This document shows, in pieces, positions 37,357 to 45,834 of a stretch of DNA of 64,000 nucleotides (position 1 is its first letter; each line of letters starts with the position of its first letter). Position numbers and translations under genes: made by a program. Source of the DNA: GCA-2683825 sp965662355 (GTDB taxonomy: Bacteria > Planctomycetota > UBA1135 > GCA-002686595); assembly GCA_965662355.1 (NCBI GenBank), contig CBFIHP010000004.1, positions 124,001-188,000 of the forward strand. The letters are read 5' to 3'. The notes beneath the pieces were generated by a model. That model saw only the letters and a list, made by a program, of their open reading frames with translations, had not been told where the DNA came from and did not search any database.

Positions 37357-38562
37357 ATGAAGCTACGCATCGATCGATTTACGTCCGCGCTCCTCCTTGG
37401 CCTGGCCCTGTCCCTGAGCGGGTGTTCGCAGGAGACGCAAGCCGCTCCCGAACAAAACGGTATGGACCCGTACCGGCGCGGCCTGTACTTCCTGGATCAA
37501 GCCAATCACGAGAAGAGCATCGTCCACCTCGACAGGGCCCTCGCCGCCGGCATCGAGGACGCTCTTTTGAACTTCGATCGTTGCATGGTGCTCTCGAAGC
37601 TGTCGCGCAGCGACGAGGCCACGGCCCAGCGCGACCTCTACCACTACAAGGCGAAGATCCAGGTCGACGCGGAGGAGTTCGTCGATTGCATTCGACTCCA
37701 GTCCCGCGGGCGGCCGGAGGAAGCGCTGCAACGACTGGAGAGACTGGTCGAGAGACATCCCGATTCGCTGCGTTACCGTTTTCAATGCGCGCACGTGCAC
37801 GTGGCCCTCGGCGACAAGCAAAAGGCCGTCGAGATCATGGAGGAATGTCTCCGAAGGAGCCCCGATGACCTGCTGGCGCTGGTCGGGTTGGGTGGACTGC
37901 TCGAACAATTGGGGCGACACGCGGAAGCACTCGCGTATCTGGATCGCGCGAACGAGCTCGAGCCCGATGAGTGGCGCATCACGGCCAATCGGGCCGTGAC
38001 CCTCAGCAGTCTGGGCCACTGGGAAGCCGGTCTCGCGGCGCACAAGCTCGCGGCCGAGCTCGATCCGGGGAACGCGGAAGGCGCCTTCGAACAAGGCCAG
38101 GCACTGTCGCGGCTGGAACGGTGGCAGGAAGCCCTCGACGCCTTCGACCGTGCCATTGCGGCCAATCCCAAGCATGCCGGAGCTCACTCCGCACGCGGCT
38201 TCGCCTTGGCGAAACTCGACCGCTCGGACGAGGCGCTGGTGGCTTATGAACGCGCCACGATTCTGAAGCCGAATTTCATCGAGCCCTACTTCGAACGCTC
38301 AAAGCTACATCTGGAACGCGGCGAACCGGCATCGGCCATGGTCGGTCTGCAAATGGTCCTGAAGCGGGATCCGAACAACGTCGAGGCGTTGTTCATGAAA
38401 GGCCAGCTGATGCACCACGTGGGCAACGCGAAGGGGGCCTTCTACGCGCTGCAGCGAGCGGCGGAGCTGGCGCCGGAGAATGAAGAGATCGCGGCCTTGT
38501 ACAAGGTGGTGCTGCCGCTAGTGGATGATCCGAAGGCGATCGATCCGGGCCACAAGCACTAG
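37357..38562 (+). CDS. TPR-repeat lipoprotein
   Basis: The 401-residue product has a lipobox LSGC (Cys22) after MKLRIDRFTSALLLGLALSL. The rest consists of about ten tetratricopeptide repeats in sequence, for example PDDLLALVGLGGLLEQLGR, HAEALAYLDRANELEPDEW, WQEALDAFDRAIAANPKHA and HSARGFALAKLDRSDEALV. It should be an envelope-anchored protein-interaction scaffold. It is monocistronic and converges on the sigma-factor fusion gene, with a hairpin between them. No domain points to a specific partner. Confidence 0.88.
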   Translation: MKLRIDRFTSALLLGLALSLSGCSQETQAAPEQNGMDPYRRGLYFLDQANHEKSIVHLDRALAAGIEDALLNFDRCMVLSKLSRSDEATAQRDLYHYKAKIQVDAEEFVDCIRLQSRGRPEEALQRLERLVERHPDSLRYRFQCAHVHVALGDKQKAVEIMEECLRRSPDDLLALVGLGGLLEQLGRHAEALAYLDRANELEPDEWRITANRAVTLSSLGHWEAGLAAHKLAAELDPGNAEGAFEQGQALSRLERWQEALDAFDRAIAANPKHAGAHSARGFALAKLDRSDEALVAYERATILKPNFIEPYFERSKLHLERGEPASAMVGLQMVLKRDPNNVEALFMKGQLMHHVGNAKGAFYALQRAAELAPENEEIAALYKVVLPLVDDPKAIDPGHKH

Positions 38563-38574
38563 AGGGCAGGGGCA

Positions 38575-38601
38575 CAATAAAACGAGCGCTCCCGTCTCGT
38601 T
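38575..38601 (-). terminator. Probable intrinsic terminator of the ECF fusion gene
   Basis: On the minus strand AACGAG and CTCGTT pair around a nine-base loop and run into TTTTATT. The hairpin begins within the TAA stop of the sigma-factor fusion gene (38602-38600). The stem is short (6 bp), so strength is uncertain. Confidence 0.45.
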
Positions 38602-41600
38602 ACCGCAGGTGTAGGGGGGTCAACCCTGCGGGCGAAACCAGGAGCGCTCTCTTGAAGCCACCAGGAAGAGCGGCTTCGACTTCACCCTCGAAAACGAGAA
38701 CAGTCACGTCGAGGGAACCGGCCGGAACCGGTTCAAACAGAATACGCCCGTCGCTCGATTCGTCGAGGATGATTCCAGAGGAACTGAGGAGATGCCCGTT
38801 CTCGATGGTGCGGACGATGGTGGTCGTTGCACCGGCCTCTCCGCGTTGTTGAACTCGAAGGCCGACCTGGGTCATTGTGCGAAGGTCGAGTGCCTGGGGC
38901 AAATGCACCTCGATCGCTCCAGCGTGGAAGTCCACGGTGATCTCGGGCGGGAAGTCGTCACGCAGGTCGAGCGCTAGCGTGGCGCGCAGGCGCGTGCTCT
39001 CGAGTTCGAGCTCGACCATGGTGAGGCCCAGCTCGGGAAGTGCCATCGACGCCGTGCCGCTGGCGTCGAAAGCGTCTCTCAGATTGAGCACGCCATGGGC
39101 ACTCTGGGCGGAGCGCGATGAACCGGCCTTCGCAACGTCGCTGGATTTCGATACCGGCAGGAAACGCAGGTTTTGCACACCTTCCAGCGCTTTGCCATTC
39201 AAGCGCAGTGAAAGTTCGAAGCGCACCGCGGGGCGGACGGGAAGGGTCAACTCCACGTTGCGCACTTCCCCCTCGACAATGCGCAAGTAGAACAGCTGCG
39301 GAGGTGCCACGACATCGGGGGAGGGTTGCAGTCGCAGCCAGCAATCACCGGGAGGAACGTCTTTCAACACGAACCCACCTTGGGCATCGGTCCTCGTGTT
39401 CTTCACACCTCCGCTGGAGACGCTATGACCCGCGAGTTCGTTGTCTTCAAGTCGCACGCGACCCTGAATCGTTGCGCTGCGCGGCAGCTCGAGGTCGCCA
39501 AGGTCGACCCCCTCTTCCTCGCCCATTTCGAAGTCCAGAAGGACCGGCGCAATGCCATCGTGGGAGGACTGGGGTCGACAGAGGAAACGCCAGCGCCCAG
39601 CTGGGATGCCCGTGATACGAAAGCGCCCTTCGCTGTCCGTGCGTCCGTCCATTCGCACTTCCCCGACGAGCAGGTGGGGATCGTGCTCGGGTGGATCGGG
39701 GTCGAGCGCGTGGATGTCGGGCACGATGCGCTTACCGAACCGTCCGGCGATGCGGTCGTTCTCGCCATGCATGGGTACGCGTTCTTGCTGCTTCAAACGC
39801 AACTCCGCACCGGCGACCGGTTCTCCGTCGAACAACAGACGCCCGGTCAAGGCGGGTCCCCGCGACAAGCGCAGGTCCATCGTTTCGCTCTCGACAAGGA
39901 AGCGTTTCTGGAGATAGTCGGGGGCGACGACCGTGACCCAGTCGCTCCCGGGGCGCGCGTTGCGAAACACCACACCATCCTCATGCATGCGCGGGTCGGG
40001 ATGCCCCGGGAGTTCACCCGGAATCTCCCGCGTACCCCCGCGTTCGATCGCCAACCAATAAAACTCGATCGGGTATCCGCTGCCGTCATCGACCACACGC
40101 AGTGTGCTCAATGTGGTCGGACGCATGAGGATGCGCAGGTTCGTATCTCCGGGTCGCGCGCGGATTCGTCGGCGTAGGGCAGGTTCGTAGCCGCGGGCGC
40201 GCGCGCGAATTTCGTGGGGCTCGTTGGAGGACAAGGTGACCTCGAAGCGACCGTCGGGGCCGGAACGAACCGACCACTCCGCCAATCCAGCGACGGGAAA
40301 GAGCTGCACACCTTCGAGGGGCTCGCCCTTCTCGTCGATGACGATGCCCGCGACCGTGGGGCCCCGTTCCAGGAGCACATCCACGTTGGTAACCTCGCCG
40401 CCCTTGATCTCGACTGAACGCGTGAGGCTGGCCATGCCCGGATGCGTGACGCCCAGTTGCCAATCTCCAGGCGGGATATGCCCGATCTCGAACAACCCAA
40501 AGGCATCCGCGATCTCCTGCGGAACTTGCCCTTGGTCCGAGACCGGACGCACGTTGGCGGCCAGGGCCTCACCCGTGGTGCTCGCGACGCGACCGGTGAC
40601 GACACCGGCCACTCCCAGCGAGAAGACTCCGAGGTCCTGCTGGCCAGGAACGAAGCGCGCGAGCTTGAAGCCTCGCCCGGAACCCACGGTGAGGAGCAGC
40701 TTCTCGTGGAACGGATCCGCCGTGATGCGCAGAGTGGCGTGACCGGGTGGCAGGTCGGTCTCCAGGCGGAACTCTCCGTTCTCACGCGTGGTCGTGGAAC
40801 GCCCCCAGCGAATCGTCGTTAATTGCACGCGTGCACCAACCAGGGGCTCACCGTGCTCGTCGATGACGAGCCCTAGAAGAACGCACTCTGCAATCGGCTC
40901 ATCGGTGAACGAAGCCGTATCTTCCGTGAAAACCTCGTTCTCGAGCTGGCCCACGAGAAGCACGCGTTGCTTGTTCCGCGTGCTGTCCGGCCCGGCCAAG
41001 CGCTCGGTATCCGTTCGATCGAAGGTTGCCGAAGAAACGTTGGCCGATATGCGCTCGGCCGCATTGGCTTCGCTCGTGAACCAATACGCGCCGGTTATCA
41101 CGACCGCGACTGCGCCCGCCAACAAGCCTACGTTCAGAGCCGCATTCGTCCCGAGGGTGGACAGGCCTGTCCACCAGGGGTTCTTCGACAGAGATTGCAC
41201 CGCCACGACCGCCAACGAACGACGCCAGTCATCGCCAACGCGGCGCTCGAAACGCTCGCGCAAGAGGCGCTCCCCTTTGCGCAGGCGCCAACGCACCGTG
41301 TCCGCCGGCACGCCCTGGCGTGCGGCGATACGATTGGGTTTCAGCCCCTCTTGATAGCGCAACAACAAGCTCGTGCGGAACGGCTCGTCCAGCTCGAGCA
41401 CCTCCTGGGCCACGACCTGTTGCAACTCGTTCTTCTCGATCAACTCCGACGTCGAGGGCAGGGCCTCGCTCCTCGCCGATTCGAGCTCGCGCCGACCACG
41501 GCGCCCCTGATCGCGCCACCAGCGAGCCGCGAGATTCCTGACGGTCCCCGCGAGCCACGCCCGCGAAGGCGGCTCTTCCCGGCGCAACGCAGCCAACCAC

Positions 41601-41719
41601 GCCTCTTGAGCCACATCGTCCCCCGCCCCGGCATCTCGCAGGAGCGAACGGGCCAGCCCCTGGACCCAGCTCAGGTCCGCGAGCAGCGCTTCAGCATCGT
41701 GAGGCGTGTTTCCATCCAT
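38600..41719 (-). CDS. Membrane-tethered ECF sigma factor with large extracytoplasmic carboxypeptidase-regulatory-like region
   Basis: This 1039-residue single chain combines regulator and surface protein. Residues about 12-75 are sigma region 2 (WVQGLARSLLRDAGAGDDVA; AWLAGTVRNLAARWWRDQGR). Residues about 108-160 are sigma region 4 (ELDEPFRTSLLLRYQEGLKP; ADTVRWRLRKGERLLRERF). One hydrophobic helix follows at about 191-214 (ALNVGLLAGAVAVVITGAYW), then a low-complexity linker. From about 280 to the end there are at least five carboxypeptidase-regulatory-like or related beta-sandwich units (LGLVIDEHGEPLVGARVQLT; VTGRVASTTGEALAANV; VAGIVIDEKGEPLEGVQLFP; LTGRLLFDGEPVAGAELRLK; IQGRVRLEDNELAGHSV). 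The sigma part would be cytoplasmic and the repeats outside. No anti-sigma gene is adjacent, so control may be internal, for example by proteolysis releasing the sigma domain or by conformational change. Both sigma regions look complete. Confidence 0.88.
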   Translation of the reverse strand: MDGNTPHDAEALLADLSWVQGLARSLLRDAGAGDDVAQEAWLAALRREEPPSRAWLAGTVRNLAARWWRDQGRRGRRELESARSEALPSTSELIEKNELQQVVAQEVLELDEPFRTSLLLRYQEGLKPNRIAARQGVPADTVRWRLRKGERLLRERFERRVGDDWRRSLAVVAVQSLSKNPWWTGLSTLGTNAALNVGLLAGAVAVVITGAYWFTSEANAAERISANVSSATFDRTDTERLAGPDSTRNKQRVLLVGQLENEVFTEDTASFTDEPIAECVLLGLVIDEHGEPLVGARVQLTTIRWGRSTTTRENGEFRLETDLPPGHATLRITADPFHEKLLLTVGSGRGFKLARFVPGQQDLGVFSLGVAGVVTGRVASTTGEALAANVRPVSDQGQVPQEIADAFGLFEIGHIPPGDWQLGVTHPGMASLTRSVEIKGGEVTNVDVLLERGPTVAGIVIDEKGEPLEGVQLFPVAGLAEWSVRSGPDGRFEVTLSSNEPHEIRARARGYEPALRRRIRARPGDTNLRILMRPTTLSTLRVVDDGSGYPIEFYWLAIERGGTREIPGELPGHPDPRMHEDGVVFRNARPGSDWVTVVAPDYLQKRFLVESETMDLRLSRGPALTGRLLFDGEPVAGAELRLKQQERVPMHGENDRIAGRFGKRIVPDIHALDPDPPEHDPHLLVGEVRMDGRTDSEGRFRITGIPAGRWRFLCRPQSSHDGIAPVLLDFEMGEEEGVDLGDLELPRSATIQGRVRLEDNELAGHSVSSGGVKNTRTDAQGGFVLKDVPPGDCWLRLQPSPDVVAPPQLFYLRIVEGEVRNVELTLPVRPAVRFELSLRLNGKALEGVQNLRFLPVSKSSDVAKAGSSRSAQSAHGVLNLRDAFDASGTASMALPELGLTMVELELESTRLRATLALDLRDDFPPEITVDFHAGAIEVHLPQALDLRTMTQVGLRVQQRGEAGATTTIVRTIENGHLLSSSGIILDESSDGRILFEPVPAGSLDVTVLVFEGEVEAALPGGFKRALLVSPAGLTPLHLR

Positions 41720-41776
41720 CAGAGGTGGATTCCCGGTGCGGAGAGGAGTGCGAGGGGAATTCGCGACTTCTTCCTT

Positions 41777-41813
41777 ATCATGGGGGCTGCATGGCCATCA
41801 TGGGGGCTGCATG
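41777..41813. repeat. Two tandem 17-bp direct repeats upstream of the ECF fusion gene
   Basis: ATCATGGGGGCTGCATG occurs at 41777-41793 and again at 41797-41813, a period of 20 bp. The pair lies 58 bp upstream of the ECF fusion start, in the 141-bp gap after the SCO-like gene. Two-turn spacing on one face of the helix suits a regulator or sigma-factor binding site, but recent duplication without function is possible. Confidence 0.6.
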
Positions 41814-41860
41814 CCCGAAAACCGAGTCCCCACCGACGGGGGCACGTATTCCTGTTCCGG

Positions 41861-42523
41861 CTAGAGGTACATCACCCGCTTGATATACCGCGCGAGCACA
41901 CGGGGTTTCATCTGGCCCGGAAAGATGCACCAGCGGCCCTTGGGGTCGTCGCCGAAGACGACGACGCCGGCGTGTTGGGTTTTGTCCTGGTCGACGATTG
42001 GATCGGGGTCGAAAGCGCCGAGGCGGTGGCGGATCTCGGTCACGTCGTGCTCGTCGCCGGTGAGGAAGGTCCAGCCGGGTTGGACCTCGTAGAGCTCGGC
42101 GTACTCCTTCAAGTCCGCGGGGGAGTCACCGTCGAGGCTGATCGAATACATGTGGATGTCGCGACCGAGCGCATCGCCCAATTCCTTTTGAACCCCCACG
42201 AGGCTCGCCGTCGTCCGGGGTCAGAGCCCGTCGCAGTCGACGTACATGAAGTTGATCAGGACCTGCTTGTCCAGGACCAGGTCATCGAAGAAGCGGACCT
42301 CTTCGCCATCCTGGGTCGTCAGCGTGTGGTTCGGGAAATAGCCCTTCAAGCGGGCGTTGGCTTCGCGCGTCGCGGCGTCCTGTTCCGCGTACGGGATGAC
42401 CCGATCCTCGAACAGAGCGTGGGTTTGCGGCGTTTCGGAACTCGGCACGCTCGAGGGCGACGCGCAGGCTCCGATTGCACCGAGAAGCGCGAGAAGTGCA
42501 GGGATTTTCAAAGGACAGACCAT
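41861..42523 (-). CDS. SCO1/SenC-like lipoprotein, probable selenoprotein (in-frame TGA at 42223-42221)
   Basis: Reading from ATG 42523 (GAGGGA ten bases upstream) through one in-frame TGA to the stop at 41861 gives 220 residues. The first 19 are a lipoprotein signal (lipobox IGAC, Cys20). The thioredoxin-like SCO domain starts near residue 60 (GYFPNHTLTTQDGEEVRFFD). LINFMYVDCDGL ends at residue 100, with Cys97; the TGA is residue 101; PRTTASL follows. SCO proteins have CxxxCP here, so the TGA exactly replaces the second copper-ligand cysteine (C-D-G-L-TGA-P). The rest is normal SCO: ISLDGDSPADLKEYAELYEV, WTFLTGDEHDVTEIRHRLGA, and the conserved copper-ligand histidine in KTQHAGVVVF. SCO proteins deliver copper to cytochrome oxidase or act as thiol-redox partners. 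Selenocysteine is the favoured reading; a nonsense mutation TGC to TGA, leaving two useless halves, is the alternative. Confidence 0.75.
42190..42206 (-). promoter_or_regulatory. Candidate bacterial SECIS hairpin
   Basis: In the mRNA after the UGA, GAGCCU pairs with GGGUUC (six pairs, two of them G-U) around the loop CGUGG. The loop begins 20 nt after the UGA and its second base is G, as in the general bacterial SECIS model. A competing, GC-richer hairpin occupies nucleotides 1-27 after the UGA (42194-42220). Confidence 0.4.
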
Positions 42524-42570
42524 GGCGAGACGATCCCTCGAAGCTAACAGCGCTCACGAGGAGCGGGAGA

Positions 42571-45528
42571 TCATGGCGCCAGAAAGATGGACAGGATCTC
42601 GGCCGGGCTCAGGGCTGCGTCGTAGATACGCACATCGTCCACCAGGCCACGAAAGGATCGCGCGGAGTTCAGGGGGTCGCGCCCGATGAAGGTCTGGCCG
42701 TCGAAGGCCTCGACGGGATGGGAGACCGTGTTGGTCGCCGTGGTCAAAACGCCCCCCTCGCCGAGGTAGATGGTAGCTCGATGCGCTTCGACGGCGAGCG
42801 CCACGAAGACCCACGTGTCGTCCGGGACGAGGAGGCCCGAATCCCAGCCCCATGTCGCACTGGAGCCGTTCCAGTGATAGCGCAGCTCGTTGTCGGTGCC
42901 GAAGTTCAATCCGGCGACGGTGGATTGCTCGCGGCTGAAGATCAACCCGGCCCAGTCGAGCTGGTCACCGTCGCGGCGGATCCAGGAGGTCAGCGTGGCA
43001 TTGTCGGTGTCGAGATCGAGGGCTGGAATCTGCACGCGATCGTTGATTCCGTCGAAGTAGACCGCGCTGGCCGTATCCGCTTTGGCTCCAGGTTGGTTCA
43101 AGAGCGGCGCCCCGAAGTACACGCCGTCCACACCACCGGTGACGTCGTTCGCGGTCGATCCGCTGGGCTCGTCCAGGGGCCAGTGATTCAAGCGCGCCAG
43201 CTCGAACTGCCAGATCCGGCCTTCCAGTTGCGACAGGGGCGTGTTCTCGTCAACGCGCCAGAAGTACATCGTGTCCTGGGCCAGCCCGCCAGGCACGAAG
43301 CTCTCGGTGAGGAGGTTGCCGACGTATTCCGGTGACGCGGGCGTCGCATCGCGCACGGCGCTGTAGTCGCTGCCGAAGTACACGTCGTGGGACAGGCTCT
43401 CGAGACCCGAGACCCAGCGCAGCGAACCCGCGGCATCTCCCAGTTTGCCCCCATCGGGCGGGAAGGGAGCCTCGGCGTAGCCACCGAGGACGCTGAGGAA
43501 GGCCAGCTCTTCGCTCGTCAACGCGTAGTCGTAGATGCGCACCTCGTCCAGGTCGCCGTCGAAGTAGCGTCCGGGGTCGTCGAGGCCCAGCATGGTCACA
43601 CCGTCGAACTCCTCGGCGCCGTGGGAGACGAAGTTCGTGGACTCGACGGAGTTCATGACGATGCGCGCGCGGTCGGGCTCGATCACGAGCGCGACGAAGG
43701 CCCACTGATTGTTGGGGAGGACGAGCCCCGAGTTCCAGTTGAAGGTGCTGCCCGCGCCGTTCCAGGTGTAGCGCAGTTCGTTGGCGTTGCCTAAGTGCAA
43801 GCCAGCGACCGTGTTGCCGGCACGACTGAAGACGAGGCCGGCGAAGGAGGTCTGGTTGGCGGCGCGTCGTACCCAGGCGGTGATCGTCGCACGATTCGAG
43901 TTCAGGCCGAGAGCGGGTATCGCCACGGAGTCGTCGATACCGTCGAAGGCAAGCGCACCGTCGTGGTTTCCGCTGGTCCAGATCGGCGCGCCCTGCAACG
44001 TGCCATCCAGGTTGTTGGCCGTGGCGTCCGCTGCGCTGGAGCCGACGCCGTCGTCCAGCTTCCAGGTCGCCTTCATGACCAGAGCGTCGATTTCGACCGT
44101 CACGGTGCCCAGGGTCGTATGCTTGCCGTCGCTGACACCGTAGTTGAAGCTATCGAGGCCAACGAACGGTGTTTCCGGAGGCGTGTAGCGAAGCCGGTCC
44201 GCCAGCAGGGGCGAGCTCGGGATCAGCTCGATGCTGCCGCCCTTTTGCGAGGTTGCATCGAAAGTGGCGAGATAGAGCAGGTTGCAGTTCCCGTCCGAGT
44301 CGTTCTCGAGCACGTCGAAGACCAACGTCGCTTCGTCGCTTTCGTCCTTGCGAAGATAGGCGCTGTCCGGCGTGGCGTAGGGAGGCAACGGGGTCGGATA
44401 GTTCGCCACATCGTCCAGGCAGGCGATGCTCGACATGTAGTTGAACTTGATCCTGCGCGTGTTGGGACCGATGAAAAAGCACGCACCGCACATGTTGTTG
44501 CACGGCGTCACATCGTGGCAGTGGCCAGAACCAAAATTGTGGCCGACCTCATGGCCGACGATGTTCGCGCCATCCATGCTCCAGCCGTAGCCGAAGCTCT
44601 GGTTGCACGTCACGCCGACATAGGCCAGCCCCCCGAACTCGATCAGGCTACCGGGCTTGGATGTCATCAGGTGGGCGATGTCACGCTGGATTCCGGCGAG
44701 CGGACCGTTCCACTCGTCGCGGAACTGGTTCAGGAGATCCCCACCACTGGTCGGGGTGTAGAACGGAGCGGTACGCACGACATAGTCGGTGATGACGAAG
44801 GTGACGTTGAGGTCGCGCGCATAGAAGAAGTCGACCTGGTTCATGATGGCGTCGATCGCGGCCACCACGTTGGGCACGGACGAGCCCTTGCCCTGGAAGT
44901 ACTCGAAGTCGGCGTCGTAGGCGATCTCGCACAGCTTCAAGCAACCGGGATCGAGCGGCTCGACGAGCAGGCTCTGTACCGTCGGCAGGGGAATGCTGTC
45001 GTCGGCCACACCGCAGGGCTCGGGGAGCCCCGGTTTGCCCCCACCGAAGAGCCCTGAGGGAGCGATCACGTGGCCCCGGGCATGCGTCGGACCGACGCCG
45101 GGTCGAATCGACCAGGCCTCACCGGAGCCGGACAGGACCTCGGCGCTCAGGCCCTCCGTCCCCAGACTGGCCAGCACGGTGCTCGCGGGGTCGCCCGCCA
45201 GGTGGCCGCGATACGTACGTACCGCAGGGAGCTCCCGCTCGCCGAAAGCGGCGCCGAGAGCGCCCTTCGTCCCGTGGACCCGAACGCGCGCCCCGGGGCG
45301 GCGCAGCGCGTGCCTCTCCAGGATCAGCAGCACGGGCTCGCTGCCGTGCTTTACACGCACCTCGAAACGCTCGGGGAGATCGCCGGGCAAGTCGCCCAGA
45401 ACCGGCTGGGGCGCGTGCTGGGCGCGGGCTGAAACAGAAATCGAACGCCCCCGTTCCACACGGGACGCCTGGGCCGCGGGCAGCAGGCTGAGGGCGGAGA
45501 GGAGGAAAACAGAAAGAGGGCTGCGCAT
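42571..45528 (-). CDS. Secreted reprolysin-like (M12B-type) metalloprotease with two LamG domains
   Basis: The 985-residue protein is preceded by GGGGAG and has a signal peptide (SVFLLSALSLLPAAQA). An N-terminal propeptide-like region is followed by a metzincin domain with the complete zinc motif HEVGHNFGSGH at 326-336 and a Met-turn FNYMSS (Met365). Around 400-490 is a cadherin/VCBS-like linker (LVFDVLENDSDGNC, LDSFNYGVSDGKHTTLG). Two LamG/concanavalin-like domains follow (GALAFDGIDDSVAIPALGL; SAVYFDGINDRVQIPALDL), separated by an Ig-like module (YFGSDYSAVRDATPASPEYV). It would be exported and digest extracellular protein, with LamG domains binding carbohydrate. It lies 47 bp upstream of the SCO-like gene on the same strand and may share its transcript. 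Confidence 0.9.
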   Translation of the reverse strand: MRSPLSVFLLSALSLLPAAQASRVERGRSISVSARAQHAPQPVLGDLPGDLPERFEVRVKHGSEPVLLILERHALRRPGARVRVHGTKGALGAAFGERELPAVRTYRGHLAGDPASTVLASLGTEGLSAEVLSGSGEAWSIRPGVGPTHARGHVIAPSGLFGGGKPGLPEPCGVADDSIPLPTVQSLLVEPLDPGCLKLCEIAYDADFEYFQGKGSSVPNVVAAIDAIMNQVDFFYARDLNVTFVITDYVVRTAPFYTPTSGGDLLNQFRDEWNGPLAGIQRDIAHLMTSKPGSLIEFGGLAYVGVTCNQSFGYGWSMDGANIVGHEVGHNFGSGHCHDVTPCNNMCGACFFIGPNTRRIKFNYMSSIACLDDVANYPTPLPPYATPDSAYLRKDESDEATLVFDVLENDSDGNCNLLYLATFDATSQKGGSIELIPSSPLLADRLRYTPPETPFVGLDSFNYGVSDGKHTTLGTVTVEIDALVMKATWKLDDGVGSSAADATANNLDGTLQGAPIWTSGNHDGALAFDGIDDSVAIPALGLNSNRATITAWVRRAANQTSFAGLVFSRAGNTVAGLHLGNANELRYTWNGAGSTFNWNSGLVLPNNQWAFVALVIEPDRARIVMNSVESTNFVSHGAEEFDGVTMLGLDDPGRYFDGDLDEVRIYDYALTSEELAFLSVLGGYAEAPFPPDGGKLGDAAGSLRWVSGLESLSHDVYFGSDYSAVRDATPASPEYVGNLLTESFVPGGLAQDTMYFWRVDENTPLSQLEGRIWQFELARLNHWPLDEPSGSTANDVTGGVDGVYFGAPLLNQPGAKADTASAVYFDGINDRVQIPALDLDTDNATLTSWIRRDGDQLDWAGLIFSREQSTVAGLNFGTDNELRYHWNGSSATWGWDSGLLVPDDTWVFVALAVEAHRATIYLGEGGVLTTATNTVSHPVEAFDGQTFIGRDPLNSARSFRGLVDDVRIYDAALSPAEILSIFLAP

Positions 45529-45672
45529 GGAACTCCCCAGGCTAACTCGCTCGATCCCGGCGCAGTTGAATTCGCACGGCTTTCGAGAATTGCCTCGCGT
45601 TCAGCGCGCCACGCTTGGCCTCGCGAATCCACAGCGATAAGCTCGCATACGACGGCTGAAACAACACGCAAC

Positions 45673-45831
45673 ATGACGAACATCGACACACTTGAAAGAA
45701 AGCTGGAAGCAGGCCAGCTTACTGTTCCTTTCACTGCTCCTTCCGGGCCTCGCGGGCCCGTGGTGCTATCAGGCAGGTCGATCGTATCCAGCCGTTTGCA
45801 CGTAACCGCATTTCGCAATCAGGGGTTCTGA
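45673..45831 (+). CDS. Possible 52-aa small protein upstream of the dynamin-like gene
   Basis: An ATG-initiated frame of 52 codons ends with TGA three bases before the ATG of the dynamin-like GTPase. The N-terminal third is amphipathic and charged (TNIDTLERKLEAGQL), followed by a Pro/Gly-rich stretch. No homologue is recognised and no ribosome site is convincing. Tight spacing to the GTPase suggests a leader or partner peptide; it may also be untranslated 5' leader. Confidence 0.35.
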   Translation: MTNIDTLERKLEAGQLTVPFTAPSGPRGPVVLSGRSIVSSRLHVTAFRNQGF

Positions 45832-45834
45832 GCC

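Noticed and set aside
41861..42199. Second half of the SCO-like gene as an independent 112-codon gene starting at a GTG
   Set aside because: It would begin inside the thioredoxin fold, lack the signal peptide and the CxxxC region, and have no ribosome site. Continuous frame with the upstream half makes a single gene more likely.
40967..42547. 526-codon plus-strand frame crossing the ECF fusion and SCO-like genes
   Set aside because: It is antisense to two genes with strong family evidence and crosses their promoter region, and it has no recognisable domain.
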